Positions 8,728-17,625 of a stretch of DNA of 64,000 nucleotides are shown here, piece after piece. The notes below the pieces were generated by a model that worked only from the letters and a program-made list of their open reading frames with translations, was not told where the DNA came from and made no database searches. The DNA is from Pseudovibrio brasiliensis. Its GTDB lineage: Bacteria; Pseudomonadota; Alphaproteobacteria; Rhizobiales; Stappiaceae. Position numbers and translations under genes: made by a program. How positions within the stretch are numbered: the first letter of the stretch is position 1; every line of letters begins with the position of its first letter. The stretch covers positions 124,001 through 188,000 of the forward strand of contig NZ_CP074126.1 of NCBI RefSeq assembly GCF_018282095.1. The letters are read 5' to 3'.

Positions 8728-9336
8728 ATGGGATTGTTGGTGTTGGTACGCCACGGACAAAGCGAATGGAATGCACGCAGAGTGTTTTCAGGGCAGGGCA
8801 ATCCTGACCTGACACCCAAAGGCATTGAAGAAGCCAAAAGTGCTGGCCGTGCCCTAAAAGAGCATGCAATACAGTTTGACCTTGCCTATTCCTCGGCCCT
8901 GACACGAGCACGCAAGACGCTGGAGCACATTCTGGAAGAAGCCGAACAGTCTCATCTGCATGTGATTGAAGACAAGCTTTTCAACGAACGTGCTTATGGT
9001 GAGCTCACTGGCAAAACAATCGAGGAAGTCTGCCAGCAGCACGGTGTAGAGCAAGTCCACAAATGGCGACACTCATTGAATGCCGTTCCACCGGGCGGGG
9101 AGAGTTTGGAGATGACAGCGAATAGAGCGCTGGGCGTATTCCGAAATCGCGTCCTGCCTCAGCTCTCAAACGGGAAAAATATCCTCATCTCGGCGCATCG
9201 TAATACAATCAGAGGACTGATCTCGAAGCTCTGCAAGCTCAGACAAGAAGAAACCGAGCGCCTGCATATCGGAACAGCACAGCCGCTCTTCTTTCAGGTC
9301 AACAACGCAGAAGACATTCAGCAGATCTATAAATAA
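8728..9336 (+). CDS. Second, diverged phosphoglycerate mutase / histidine phosphatase
   Basis: 202 residues, clearly a paralogue of the gpmA product (6229-6852): same [10 protein letters not shown] start, NPDLT, ERAYGELTG, PPGGESLEMTA. The second catalytic-histidine motif reads AHRNTIRGL here where gpmA has AHGNSLRSL, so the glycine after the histidine is an arginine, and the C-terminal block is changed as well (TAQPLFFQV). It may be a dPGM with altered efficiency or a phosphatase with another substrate. It lies downstream of the peptide block, probably with its own start site. Confidence 0.85.
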   Translation: MGLLVLVRHGQSEWNARRVFSGQGNPDLTPKGIEEAKSAGRALKEHAIQFDLAYSSALTRARKTLEHILEEAEQSHLHVIEDKLFNERAYGELTGKTIEEVCQQHGVEQVHKWRHSLNAVPPGGESLEMTANRALGVFRNRVLPQLSNGKNILISAHRNTIRGLISKLCKLRQEETERLHIGTAQPLFFQVNNAEDIQQIYK

Positions 9337-9360
9337 AAAAGGCGGCCCGAGAGCCGCCTA
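9335..9360 (-). terminator. Terminator of the adenosine kinase gene
   Basis: Stem GGCGGC/GCCGCC (extended by an A-T pair). On the minus strand the stem is followed by a run of T residues; on the plus strand there is no T-run, so it serves the minus-strand gene. Confidence 0.85.
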
Positions 9361-9388
9361 AATCATCATTGCCTGAACGCGAACTGCT

Positions 9389-10399
9389 TTAGGCTTCCAG
9401 AGTGAAACCACTCTGCTCTGCAATCTGGTTAAGAGGCTTTTCTGGGCGGGCGCCAACGTGGCTGATCACCTCACCAGCACACAAGCAGCCAAGTTCAGCG
9501 CAGTCGCTCAGGCTGAAATCACGCGCTAGACCAAACAAGAAGCCAGAGGCAAAAAGGTCACCAGCGCCGGTCAGGTCACGCACACCGCCAACTATCGCTG
9601 TTGCCGGAACGTGTACGGTCTCTTCGCGAGAGATCGCCATAGCACCCTCAGAGCCGAGGGTGAGAGCGGTCAGCGTGCAGTCTTCACGAACCAGAGCAAT
9701 CGCGGTTTCAATGTCGGACGTCTGATAGAGCGCTTTTAACTCGTGCTCATTGGCAAACAGAATGTCGACCTTGTCTTCGCGGATCAGCTCAAGGAACTCA
9801 TCGCGGAAGCGGTCAACACAGAAGCTATCGGAAAGGGAGAGAGAAACCAGTTTACCGGCTTCATGAGCAACGCGGGAAGCTTCAAGGAAGGCTTTCTTGG
9901 CTGCTTCTTCGTCCCACAGATACCCTTCCATGTAAGTGATCGCGGAGTTGGAAACCACTTCAGGATCGATATCAAGAGCTGTCAGCTTGGTTGCGGATCC
10001 CAGGTAAGTGTTCATGGTCCGCTCACCATCCGGGGTGATCAGGATCATTGAACGGCCAGATGCCAGATCATCATGAAGTGGGCTGGTTTGGAAATGCGCA
10101 CCAATACTGTTCATGTCATGGCGATAAACTTCGCCAATCTCGTCATCAGCTACTTTGCCGATGAACGCAGGCGCGCCGCCAAGAGACGCAATACCTGCTG
10201 CAGTATTGCCAGCACTGCCGCCGGAAATGCGGGTTGTTTGACCCATCAGGTCGTACAGACGCAAAGCTTCGTCTGTATCGACCAAACGCATGGAGCCCTT
10301 TACCAAAGACTGATCAACGAGAAAGCTATCTTCTACATGAGAGAAGACGTCAGTGATTGCATTGCCGATGCACAATGCATCAAACTTGAATTCAGACAT
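9389..10399 (-). CDS. PfkB-family carbohydrate/adenosine kinase
   Basis: A 336-residue ribokinase-fold kinase; alphaproteobacterial proteins of this type are usually called adenosine kinase. PfkB signature 1 is visible as GGSAGNTAAGIASLGG and signature 2 with the catalytic Asp as DLTGAGDLFASGFLFG. The N terminus DALCIGNAITDVFSHV fits the substrate-binding start of the family. pheA lies 82 bases upstream on the same strand, so cotranscription is possible but not evident. The exact nucleoside or sugar substrate is inferred only. Confidence 0.88.
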   Translation of the reverse strand: MSEFKFDALCIGNAITDVFSHVEDSFLVDQSLVKGSMRLVDTDEALRLYDLMGQTTRISGGSAGNTAAGIASLGGAPAFIGKVADDEIGEVYRHDMNSIGAHFQTSPLHDDLASGRSMILITPDGERTMNTYLGSATKLTALDIDPEVVSNSAITYMEGYLWDEEAAKKAFLEASRVAHEAGKLVSLSLSDSFCVDRFRDEFLELIREDKVDILFANEHELKALYQTSDIETAIALVREDCTLTALTLGSEGAMAISREETVHVPATAIVGGVRDLTGAGDLFASGFLFGLARDFSLSDCAELGCLCAGEVISHVGARPEKPLNQIAEQSGFTLEA

Positions 10400-10481
10400 G
10401 TAAAGTCCTTGTAACTAGCCCGGCTCAGTACTGTCCGGATCGATACATAGGTGGCTCACCGCTGGAGCAGGCCTACAACTG

Positions 10482-11372
10482 TTATTTTCCTGGTGTAGGA
10501 CGCAAGGCACGATTAGCCTCAGGTTCCCGAATTTTTTCGCGGAACGGACTAGCGTTGTACACCCCAAGAATATTCAGTTCAGTCGAATAAAACGCCAGCT
10601 CCTCAAGTGCAAGGGCTACGTTGGGTTCTTCTGGGTGTCCTTCAATATCTGCGTAAAACATTGAAGCGAAAAACTGGCCTTCAAGCTGATAGGATTCCAG
10701 CTTCGTCATGTTGACATTGTTGGTCGCAAATCCGCCTAACCCTTTGTAAAGAGCAGCAGAAACGTTGCGGACACGGAAGATGAAAGTAGTGATGATCGGC
10801 TGGCCGGTATTGACGGCCTGCTTTTTCTCACGAGAGAGGATAACAAAGCGGGTGGTGTTATGTGCCGCATCTTCACAATCACGTGCGAGGATATCCAAAC
10901 CATACACATCAGCAGCAAGTTCAGGAGCAAAAGCACCAACAGTCTTATCACCGCCTTCCACAACCTGACGGGCTGAGCCTGCGGTGTCAGCACCGATGAT
11001 CGGCTTAAGGCCATGATCACGAATGAAGTTTCGGCACTGGCCCAGACCCATGATGTGGCTCTGAACGCTCTTCAACTCTTCCAGTTTGGTGCCTTTGATG
11101 CCCATCAGCTGAAAGCGAATCGGCATGAAGTACTCGCCGATAATGTGCAGATTGCTGCGAGGAAGCAGGTGATGGATGTCTGCAACACGTCCCGCAACCG
11201 AGTTTTCGATCGGGATCATACCAAGCTCGGCGTCACCGGACTCGATCGCGTGAAAGCAGTCTTCAAAAGTCGGGCAAGGGATAGCTTGGTACTCTGGGTA
11301 AACGGCGTTACACGCCATGTGGGAGTTGGCTCCCACTTCTCCTTGAAACACGACTTTGCGCTGATCTGACAT
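10482..11372 (-). CDS. pheA: Prephenate dehydratase
   Basis: Converts prephenate to phenylpyruvate for phenylalanine synthesis. About 296 residues, with the PDT domain (VVFQGEVGANSHMA, PIENSVAGRV, and the catalytic-threonine motif HNTTRFVIL) followed by an ACT regulatory domain with the Phe-binding region TKLESYQLEGQFFASMFYADIEGHP. It is monofunctional, with no chorismate mutase part. The ATG at 11372 (MSDQRKV) is preferred to a GTG four codons upstream (11384); neither has a strong RBS. Confidence 0.95.
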   Translation of the reverse strand: MSDQRKVVFQGEVGANSHMACNAVYPEYQAIPCPTFEDCFHAIESGDAELGMIPIENSVAGRVADIHHLLPRSNLHIIGEYFMPIRFQLMGIKGTKLEELKSVQSHIMGLGQCRNFIRDHGLKPIIGADTAGSARQVVEGGDKTVGAFAPELAADVYGLDILARDCEDAAHNTTRFVILSREKKQAVNTGQPIITTFIFRVRNVSAALYKGLGGFATNNVNMTKLESYQLEGQFFASMFYADIEGHPEEPNVALALEELAFYSTELNILGVYNASPFREKIREPEANRALRPTPGK

Positions 11373-11384
11373 CACTACACTCAC

Positions 11385-11929
11385 GGCAATCTTAAATCAT
11401 GGTACATTTGAGGCTTCGCCAACTTTCGCGAAACAATCACTCTCACAAATTGCCCTAGATATGAGGGATTGCAAACTCTAATAATACTCAGAGGCGAAAC
11501 ATAAGGTGAAAAGACCTCAAGAATGGCGTTTGCCACGGGCTCATTTGGTCCTCCACCGTAAAATCCCCAGATGGGAAACAGTTTTGGTGTGATATTTTGT
11601 CGCATACAGTTGAGCCCAGGTAAAATGGTTGTGCTGCGCCTTAAGGTGCAATCAAATTCGTGCTGAGCGGGATATCTATGAATAAATCAGTAGTTTATAG
11701 CGATTTTAAACTGCTGCTGCGTGGGAGGCGTTGTGTTCATTGGTTTTTTCAGATCGTAAAGATCAACCTCTGGTCCACATCACTTCAAAAGTCCTAGGAA
11801 AAACACTAATTAAATTATGGACAAGTGCCCGAAAATAACTGTAGTTTCCCAGCAAAATACACAGATCGAGTTAGGTGCCATGCCTGCTGCAATACGGCTA
11901 GCCTAACCAATATTCGGAGCGTGTGAGCT
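11385..11929. other. Intergenic region upstream of pheA and the cytochrome c gene
   Basis: 545 bases between two divergent genes. A 74-codon minus-strand frame (11381-11605) overlaps the pheA start region and shows no recognisable feature, so it is not called. The part next to the cytochrome gene is AT-rich and should hold its promoter. Nothing else was recognised. Confidence 0.4.
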
Positions 11930-12478
11930 ATGAACTCGTTTGAACTGAACAAAATTGCCGGCGCAATTCTGTTCGCTTTGGTTGCATTCATGGGCCTGAA
12001 TGTTTTGTCAGATATTATTTTCGCGCCTCATGGAGACGAAAAACGCGGTTTCGAAATCGAAGTAGCTGGTGCCGACAACGGTGCAGGTGAAGAAGCTGCG
12101 GAAGAAACCAAGGTTGTCTCAATTGAGGAACTGCTCGCAACTGCTGACGCGGATGCTGGTGCAAAGCAAGCTAAGAAGTGTGCAGCGTGTCACACCTTTG
12201 ATCAGGACGGCAAAAACAAAGTTGGTCCTGCTCTGTGGGGTGTCGTAGGACGCGCGCCTGCATCTCATGGTGGTTTCTCTTACTCCGCAGCAATGCAGGA
12301 GTTCGCAGCAAACAATCCTGAATGGACTTTCGAAGAGCTTAACGAGTTCATCAAAGCACCTAAGAAACACGTTTCTGGTACTTCCATGGGTTACGCGGGT
12401 CTGAAAAAAGACAAGCCACGTGCTGATCTGATCGCTTACCTGCGTTCACTTTCAGACAACCCAGTGCCAATCAACTAA
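11930..12478 (+). CDS. cycM: Membrane-anchored c-type cytochrome (CycM-like)
   Basis: A 182-residue protein with an uncleaved N-terminal membrane anchor (about residues 8-31), a flexible acidic Glu/Ala linker, and a class I cytochrome c domain with heme motif CAACH at residues 84-88 and a likely axial methionine in GTSMGYAGL. This is the plan of CycM/cytochrome c552, which passes electrons from the bc1 complex to aa3 oxidase at the periplasmic face. The GVVGRAPA and WTFEELNEFIKAPKKHVSGT segments fit the family. It is monocistronic, with its own terminator. Confidence 0.92.
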   Translation: MNSFELNKIAGAILFALVAFMGLNVLSDIIFAPHGDEKRGFEIEVAGADNGAGEEAAEETKVVSIEELLATADADAGAKQAKKCAACHTFDQDGKNKVGPALWGVVGRAPASHGGFSYSAAMQEFAANNPEWTFEELNEFIKAPKKHVSGTSMGYAGLKKDKPRADLIAYLRSLSDNPVPIN

Positions 12479-12526
12479 AATTGAATTGATATCCCTCCCA
12501 CATATGTGAGGGTAGAATTGTCAAAG

Positions 12527-12553
12527 AGCCGGGATTTAATCCCGGCTTTTTTA
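12527..12553 (+). terminator. Rho-independent terminator of the cytochrome c gene
   Basis: Stem AGCCGGGAT/ATCCCGGCT with a 3-base loop and six T residues. A second palindrome (CACATATGTG, 12498-12507) lies just before it. Confidence 0.92.
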
Positions 12554-12757
12554 TTGTCTACTTTCTGGTGAATGCTAACCTTTTCCTCGTTTCTTCCAGT
12601 TAAATTTTTGTCATCTTGGCAAAAGACGTTGTCGCAGAAGTGTTTTCAGCCGTAATCTTAGGTTAAGTTTTGCTGAAAGCTGCAAGAAAAGCTCAATTTT
12701 CAGCGCGTGGTGACTTTTCTACGCTAGAACTACTGATTGTGTTTATGGAGGAATGTT

Positions 12758-14623
12758 GTGCGTACCAAACTATATAGCTCACTAACAGGTTTGGCGCTTG
12801 CTCTTGCAAGCCTGACGTCCTCCGCAGCAATTGCTGAAACGAATGAACCTGAGTGGCGGTACGCAGACTCTCTCATCAGCACACCTCAGATGCCGAAGGG
12901 CTTTAAGCACTTCCCATATGTCAATCCGGATGCCCCAAAGGGAGGCAGAGTCCGGCTCTCGACTACGGGGACATACGATAGCCTGAACCTCGTCGCTTCA
13001 AAGGGTGTCCGTGCGGGTGGACTTGGTCTCATCTACGACACGCTGATGACCCCATCCATGAGCGAGTCCTCTACGGAATACGGCTTAATCGCAGACGCTA
13101 TGAAGTATCCCGATGACTATGCGTGGGTGGTCTACCGTTTGCGCCCCGATGCCCGCTGGCACGATGGAAAGCCAATCACGACTGAAGATGTGGGCTGGTC
13201 ATTTGACCAATGGACCACGCAAGATCCATCCCGCAAGTACTATTATCGCCATGTGACGGGCTACGACATTCTGAGCCCAACTGAGATCCGGTTTAACTTT
13301 GATAAGCCTGGTAACAGAGAAGCTCCGCAGATCCTTGGCTCTCTCTACATCATGCCAAAGCATTGGTGGACTGGGAAAGATGCTGACGGCAACCCACGCG
13401 ATATCTCCAGAGGGACACTGGAAGTGCCTCTTGGATCAGGTCCATACCAGATCGGAAAGGTTGTCCCGGGCCGTTCTATCTCATTTGATCGTGTTGAGGA
13501 CTATTGGGCAAAAGATCTCAACGTGAATGTTGGTTCCAACAACTTCGATACGATTGCCTACGACTACTACCGCGATGAAACCGTGCAATTGGAAGCCTTC
13601 AAGGCGGACCGTTTTGACTGGCGTACAGAAACCACCGCGAAGAACTGGGCAACCGCCTACGACATCCCCGCTGTAAAAGCGAACCACATTGTCTTGGAGA
13701 AGTTCCCCCAGACATACCGCGGTAGCGGCCTTATGCTGGGCTTCATCCTCAATACACGCAAAGAGAAGTTTCAGGACCGCCGCGTTCGCCGCGCACTGAA
13801 CTATGCTCTCAACTTTGAGGAAATGAACCGGACAATCTTCTTCGATCAATACAGCCGGTTCACCAGCTACTTTGACGGCACCAAGTTGGCCTCAGCAGGC
13901 CTGCCTGAAGGGCGTGAGTTGGAAATCCTGAAATCCCTGAAATCGCCAGTACCTACTGAAGTTTTTACGGAGCCCTATGAAAACCCGGTTTCTGAAGATG
14001 CCCGTCAGGAACGCACCAATCTGAGAAAAGCAATCGGCCTTCTCAGAGAAGCTGGCTACGTTCAAAAGCAAGGCAAGCTGGTCAACAAAGAAACTGGTGA
14101 ACCGTTCACCATCGAGTACTTGCTGAACGGTGGCCGTTTTGAGCGTGTAGCTCTGCGTTATCAGGCATCCCTGAAGAAGCTTGGCATTGATCTGCAACTG
14201 CGCGTCGTCGATAGCTCGCAATACGTAAACCGTGTCCGCAGTCGTGATTTCGGCATGATCTACACCGGCTGGGCCCAGTCTTTGTCTCCAGGTAATGAGC
14301 AGAGAGAATACTGGGGCTCTAACGCCGCTGATAGTGAAGCCTCCCAGAACTACGCTGGTATCAAGAACCCTGCAATCGACGAGCTGATCGAGATCATCAT
14401 CAACTCTCATGATCGCGATGATCTAGTCGCGGCCACAAAGGCTCTGGACCGTATCCTGATGTGGGAGCAGTACGTTGTGCCGGGTTGGACCTCCCCATTC
14501 AGCCGTGTCGCTCGTTGGGATCGTTTCTCCCATCCAAAGCAACTTCCTGAGTTCAGCATCGGCTTCCCAACCGTTTGGTGGTGGGACGAAGAAAAAGCGA
14601 AGAAAATACAGGAGGCCAATTGA
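12758..14623 (+). CDS. Peptide/oligopeptide ABC transporter binding protein 1 (YejA-type, Sec signal)
   Basis: A 621-residue family 5 extracellular solute-binding protein. The start is a GTG at 12758 with GGAGG 6 bases upstream; an in-frame TTG 7 codons earlier is rejected. A Sec signal peptide (RTKLYSSLTGLALALASL, cleavage after AIA) is followed by the domain seen in YejA-like proteins (FPYVNPDAPKGG, RPDARWHDGKPITTEDV). It is the first gene of a five-gene importer operon, and its TGA overlaps the ATG of the second binding protein (TGATG). YejABEF in enterobacteria imports peptides such as microcin C; that substrate is only an analogy here. Confidence 0.92.
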   Translation: MRTKLYSSLTGLALALASLTSSAAIAETNEPEWRYADSLISTPQMPKGFKHFPYVNPDAPKGGRVRLSTTGTYDSLNLVASKGVRAGGLGLIYDTLMTPSMSESSTEYGLIADAMKYPDDYAWVVYRLRPDARWHDGKPITTEDVGWSFDQWTTQDPSRKYYYRHVTGYDILSPTEIRFNFDKPGNREAPQILGSLYIMPKHWWTGKDADGNPRDISRGTLEVPLGSGPYQIGKVVPGRSISFDRVEDYWAKDLNVNVGSNNFDTIAYDYYRDETVQLEAFKADRFDWRTETTAKNWATAYDIPAVKANHIVLEKFPQTYRGSGLMLGFILNTRKEKFQDRRVRRALNYALNFEEMNRTIFFDQYSRFTSYFDGTKLASAGLPEGRELEILKSLKSPVPTEVFTEPYENPVSEDARQERTNLRKAIGLLREAGYVQKQGKLVNKETGEPFTIEYLLNGGRFERVALRYQASLKKLGIDLQLRVVDSSQYVNRVRSRDFGMIYTGWAQSLSPGNEQREYWGSNAADSEASQNYAGIKNPAIDELIEIIINSHDRDDLVAATKALDRILMWEQYVVPGWTSPFSRVARWDRFSHPKQLPEFSIGFPTVWWWDEEKAKKIQEAN

Positions 14624-16494
14624 TGACGCTAAGCCATATCAATAGACGCAGCTTCCTGCAGTTCAGTGCAGCCACAGCTGCAGCGTTCCTCGTTCCGGGG
14701 GGCGCGTTGCCTGTGCAGGCTGGCACTTGGAGCCATGGTCTGTCCGTCTTTGGTGATCTGAAATATCCAGCCGACTTTACGTCATTCGATTACGTCAATC
14801 CGGAAGCGCCAGTTGGCGGCAAGATTGTCATGACGGCTCCAAGCTGGGGCTATAATCAGAACCCACAGACCTTCAACACGTTCAACACCTTCATTCTCAA
14901 AGGTGATGCCCCACCACGTATGGAGCGCTGCTTCGACAGCCTGATGGTCCGCGCCTATGATGAGCCGGATGCGGTGTACGGCTTGGTTGCTGAAAACGCG
15001 ATGGTCTCAGAAGACGGCAACTTCGTCACCTTCAAGATCCGCCCGGAAGCCCGCTTCCATGACGGGTCGGTGCTCAATGCGGAAGATGTGGTCTTCAGCC
15101 TGATGACCCTGAAGGAGAAGGGCCACCCGATAATCAGTCAGTCCATCAAGGAGATGGTTTCTGCAACTGCACCGGATGAGCACACTGTCACGGTAGCCTT
15201 TTCGGGCAATCACAGTAGGCAACTTCCCCTTTTGATAGCAACTCTCCCTATCTTCTCGAAGAACTACTACACTCGCTATAACTTTGAAGCCTCAACGTTA
15301 ACGCCGCCATTGTCTTCCGGGCCGTATATGGTGGGTCGCTATGAGATTGGTCGTTACATCGAGTACAAGAAGGTTGAGAACTACTGGGCAAAAGATCTAC
15401 CGGTAACAAAGGGTCACCACAACTTCGAGATCATTCGCCTCGATTTCTTCCGTGATCGTCAGGCAACCTTCGAGGCCTTCAAAAAGGGCCGATTGACCTT
15501 CCATGAGGAGTTTTCCTCCAAAACATGGGCAACGGAATACAACTTCCCGGCACTCACAGAAGGACGCGTTGTAAAGAAAGAGTTCGCCATCCGCCTCCCA
15601 TCCGGAGCGCAGGGCTGGTTCCTGAACATGCGGAAAGAGAAGTTCGCGAACCCGAAAGTTCGTGAGGCACTGGGCTACGCGTTTGACTTTGAATGGTCTA
15701 ACTCAGCCTTGTTCTATGATCTTTACACCAGAACGCAGTCTTTCTTCGAAAACTCTGAGATGAAAGCAGTTGGCCAGCCAAGTGAAGCAGAGTTGGCCTT
15801 GCTGGAGCCTTTCAAGAAGGACTTGCCGCCAGAGGTCTTCGGTGAAGCGATCACACAGCCGATTTCCAACGGTTCTGGTCAGGATCGCAAACTTCTCAGA
15901 GAAGCATCTCTCCTGCTGAAGGAAGCAGGTTACTACAGGCGTGGCGAGCAACTGGTTGGCCCTGATGGAAAACAGTTGGTAATGGAGTTTCTCTCCAACT
16001 CGCCTGCTTTCGAACGAATTGTACTGCCATACGTCAAGAATCTCAGACTGTTAGGCATTGAAGCAAGCTTCCGGGTTGTCGATCCAGCACAGTTTCAGAA
16101 GCGTGTAGATGATTTTGATTATGATATTGTTGGGCATCGTTTCGCGTTGACGCCAACGCTTGGACCAAGCATCCGCAATTTCTGGACATCATCAGCTGCT
16201 GAAACCTTCGGATCTTACAATTTGTCAGGCATCAAGGTGCCTGCGGTCGATGATCTGGTGGAAAAAGCGCTCAATGCGTCGTCGCGTGAGGAAATGATAA
16301 CCGCTGCCAGAGCATTGGATAGAGTTCTGCGAGCAGGCTTCTATTGGGTGCCTCAGTGGTTCAAAGCCTTCCACACAGTCGCTGTCTGGGACATGTTCGG
16401 CATTCCGAATGACATGCCTGCCTACGACTTCCCCGTTGAAACAACGTGGTGGGTAGACTCGGAAAAAGCCGCTCGCATCGGCAAGGAAAGTTAG
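14623..16494 (+). CDS. Peptide/oligopeptide ABC transporter binding protein 2 (YejA-type, Tat-like signal)
   Basis: 623 residues, a paralogue of the preceding protein with the same FDYVNPEAPVGG and RPEARFHDGSVLNAEDV blocks. The start at 14623 overlaps the stop of the upstream gene and has AGGAGG about 8 bases before it. Its signal differs: NRRSFLQFSAATAAAF is a twin-arginine type leader, while its neighbour has a Sec leader. Two binding proteins sharing one permease pair suggest a widened substrate range. Confidence 0.92.
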   Translation: MTLSHINRRSFLQFSAATAAAFLVPGGALPVQAGTWSHGLSVFGDLKYPADFTSFDYVNPEAPVGGKIVMTAPSWGYNQNPQTFNTFNTFILKGDAPPRMERCFDSLMVRAYDEPDAVYGLVAENAMVSEDGNFVTFKIRPEARFHDGSVLNAEDVVFSLMTLKEKGHPIISQSIKEMVSATAPDEHTVTVAFSGNHSRQLPLLIATLPIFSKNYYTRYNFEASTLTPPLSSGPYMVGRYEIGRYIEYKKVENYWAKDLPVTKGHHNFEIIRLDFFRDRQATFEAFKKGRLTFHEEFSSKTWATEYNFPALTEGRVVKKEFAIRLPSGAQGWFLNMRKEKFANPKVREALGYAFDFEWSNSALFYDLYTRTQSFFENSEMKAVGQPSEAELALLEPFKKDLPPEVFGEAITQPISNGSGQDRKLLREASLLLKEAGYYRRGEQLVGPDGKQLVMEFLSNSPAFERIVLPYVKNLRLLGIEASFRVVDPAQFQKRVDDFDYDIVGHRFALTPTLGPSIRNFWTSSAAETFGSYNLSGIKVPAVDDLVEKALNASSREEMITAARALDRVLRAGFYWVPQWFKAFHTVAVWDMFGIPNDMPAYDFPVETTWWVDSEKAARIGKES

Positions 16495-16509
16495 GGACAA
16501 AAGAAGCCC

Positions 16510-17619
16510 ATGGGCGCCTATATTCTGCGTAGATTGCTTTTGATGATCCCGACCCTCATCGGCATCATGGCGATTAATTTTGTCATTATCCAGTTTGCAC
16601 CGGGCGGACCAATTGAACAGGTCATCGCGCAGCTGCAAGGGGATAGTGTATCAGCAACCAGCCGCATCTCAGGTGGTGGCAGTGATTTTGGCAGCTCGGC
16701 TGCCGCCAATCAGGGCAGTGGAGACAGCGCAGGATCGAAGTATCGCGGTGCTCAGGGGCTTGATCCTGAGTTCATCAAAGAGCTTGAAGCCCAGTTTGGT
16801 TTTGACAAACCACCGCTGGAACGCTTTGGCCGGATGATTTTAGATTACGCCACCTTTAACTTCGGGGAGAGCTACTTCCGCGATATTGCCGTTGTCGATC
16901 TAATCGTCGAAAAGCTCCCGGTTTCTATCTCGCTTGGGCTCTGGATGACGCTGATTTCCTACGGAATCTCCATCCCGCTGGGCATCCGTAAAGCAGTCAA
17001 GGATGGCACCTCGTTTGATGTCTGGACCTCCAGCATCATCATTGTCGGCTATGCAATTCCGGGCTTCCTCTTCGCAATAATGCTGATCGTTCTGTTCGCA
17101 GGTGGCTCCTTCTGGGATTTCTTCCCCCTCAGGGGCCTCACCTCAGAAGGCTGGAGCGATATGTCGTGGCCGGAACGTATCCTCGACTACTTCTGGCATT
17201 TGGTACTGCCACTGACAGCAATGGCGCTCTCAGCCTTCGCGACAACAACGCTTTTGACCAAGAACTCCTTCCTGGATGAAATCAGAAAACAATATGTGCA
17301 AACCGCCCGTGCAAAGGGCCTGACAGAGCGTCAGGTGCTGTACGGTCATGTATTCCGCAATGCCATGCTCATCGTTGTGGCTGGCTTCCCAGGCGCGTTT
17401 ATCTCAGCATTCTTTGCTGGCTCTCTCCTCATCGAGACAATCTTCTCGCTGGATGGCCTCGGCCTGCTGGGCTTTGAATCTGCGCTCAATCGTGACTACG
17501 CAGTCATGTTTGCCACGCTCTATATCTTCTCGTTAATGGGCTTGCTCGTGAACCTGATTTCAGATCTCACCTACACGTGGATTGATCCCCGGATCGATTT
17601 CGAAAGCCGGGAGGTGTGA
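16510..17619 (+). CDS. yejB: ABC transporter permease, YejB-type
   Basis: A 369-residue inner-membrane permease with the binding-protein-dependent transport signature. An N-terminal membrane helix (LLLMIPTLIGIMAINFVII) is followed by a long periplasmic loop with a low-complexity Ser/Gly stretch, then five further helices and the EAA-type cytoplasmic loop (YVQTARAKGLTERQVLYGHVFRNA). The extended loop between helices 1 and 2 is typical of YejB. It lies 15 bases after the second binding protein and 6 before the partner permease. Confidence 0.94.
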   Translation: MGAYILRRLLLMIPTLIGIMAINFVIIQFAPGGPIEQVIAQLQGDSVSATSRISGGGSDFGSSAAANQGSGDSAGSKYRGAQGLDPEFIKELEAQFGFDKPPLERFGRMILDYATFNFGESYFRDIAVVDLIVEKLPVSISLGLWMTLISYGISIPLGIRKAVKDGTSFDVWTSSIIIVGYAIPGFLFAIMLIVLFAGGSFWDFFPLRGLTSEGWSDMSWPERILDYFWHLVLPLTAMALSAFATTTLLTKNSFLDEIRKQYVQTARAKGLTERQVLYGHVFRNAMLIVVAGFPGAFISAFFAGSLLIETIFSLDGLGLLGFESALNRDYAVMFATLYIFSLMGLLVNLISDLTYTWIDPRIDFESREV

Positions 17620-17625
17620 CGAGCA

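Noticed and set aside
11381-11605. A 74-codon minus-strand frame overlapping the pheA start
   Set aside because: No RBS and no features; overlaps the pheA start region.
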